DNA of 64,000 nucleotides from an uncultured Bacteroidota bacterium (lineage in GTDB: Bacteria; Bacteroidota; Bacteroidia; Flavobacteriales; Flavobacteriaceae): the NCBI GenBank assembly GCA_903838055.1, contig CAILWV010000013.1, positions 99,097-163,096 on the forward strand. Reading direction: 5' to 3'. A program made the position numbers and the translations under genes. Below, one piece after another: positions 63,919 to 64,000 of the stretch (the first letter of the stretch is position 1; every line of letters begins with the position of its first letter). The notes under the pieces are model-generated. The model did no database searches. It saw only the letters and a list, made by a program, of their open reading frames with translations, and was not told the DNA's origin.

Positions 63919-64000
63919 ATGGAAAGAAAAGTTAAGTATGATTACGCATTTAAAGAAGGATGTGTAAAATTAGTATTAGAAGAGCACCGTTCTTATGGAT
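63919..64000 (+). CDS. IS3-family transposase OrfA, N-terminal fragment
   Basis: The ATG at 63919 opens MERKVKYDYAFKEGCVKLVL and continues EEHRSYG to the window end, 27 codons. The pattern (basic start, YxFK..CVKLVLE..) is that of the helix-turn-helix DNA-binding OrfA of IS3/IS150-group transposases. It is cut by the window edge, so integrity is unknown. Confidence 0.75.
   Translation, partial: MERKVKYDYAFKEGCVKLVLEEHRSYG

Larger units (their letters stand above)
63876..64000 (+). mobile_element. IS3-family insertion sequence, left end only
   Basis: The element runs from the inverted repeat at 63876 to beyond the window edge. It contains the start of an OrfA-type transposase gene. IS3 elements normally carry orfA and orfB expressed through a frameshift; only the first codons are seen here. 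It marks the right boundary of the window as a mobile junction. Confidence 0.75.

Overview
The window looks like a chromosomal segment from a low-GC Bacteroidota of the family Flavobacteriaceae, probably Flavobacterium or a close relative. The evidence is strong AT bias, weak or absent Shine-Dalgarno sequences, TAnnTTTG promoter -7 elements, several TTG starts, a PorV/PorQ-type outer-membrane protein, and lineage-typical genes such as the DUF4105, DUF6452 and DUF6048 families. The assignment comes from reading alone; no database search was run.

Positions 1-43648 form one large surface-glycan locus, almost entirely on the + strand. It opens with the 3' end of a WecE-type sugar aminotransferase. 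The first half (290-21448) holds GT2 and GT4 glycosyltransferases, a pyruvyltransferase, a membrane-anchored GH88/105-like hydrolase, a Wzx flippase, an EpsG-type Wzy polymerase, a complete bacillosamine module (PglA-, PglC-, PglD-, PglE- and PglF-like), a Wza-like export lipoprotein and a Wzc tyrosine kinase. The cognate PHP-type phosphatase lies convergently on the - strand. The second half (22313-43648) starts with a Wzm/Wzt ABC exporter. It continues with methyltransferases, glycosyltransferases, acetyltransferases, a nonulosonic-acid trio (NeuA-, NeuB- and NeuC-like), an orphan 536-residue protein, an O-antigen ligase/polymerase-like membrane protein and a second, large initiating phosphoglycosyltransferase. 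The locus therefore carries two initiating enzymes, two polymerase/ligase candidates and two export routes. One glycosyltransferase (3669-4863) is broken by a one-base shift at a run of ten A.

Positions 43652-52990 are envelope and housekeeping genes: DUF4105 and PorV/PorQ-like proteins (-), phosphatidylserine synthase and a GH25 lysozyme-like protein (+), an MlaE-MlaF-MlaD lipid-transport operon (+), two lineage-specific envelope proteins (-) and the rRNA methyltransferase RlmD (-).

Positions 53101-60357 look like an accessory island. A nested palindromic non-coding element is followed by a type I restriction-modification operon: hsdR, an unknown 139-residue gene, hsdM, a YhcG-type PD-(D/E)xK nuclease gene and hsdS. 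After a decayed small membrane-protein ORF come DUF1697, a divergent NRAMP-like transporter and ornithine aminotransferase. The right edge enters an IS3-family insertion sequence whose inverted repeat contains a transcription terminator.

No CRISPR array, tRNA or rRNA was seen. The best candidates for new biology are the possible wiring of the bacillosamine module to the NeuABC trio (legionaminic-type sugar), the orphan protein beside NeuC, the homopolymer-split glycosyltransferase, and the type I operon with two extra genes.
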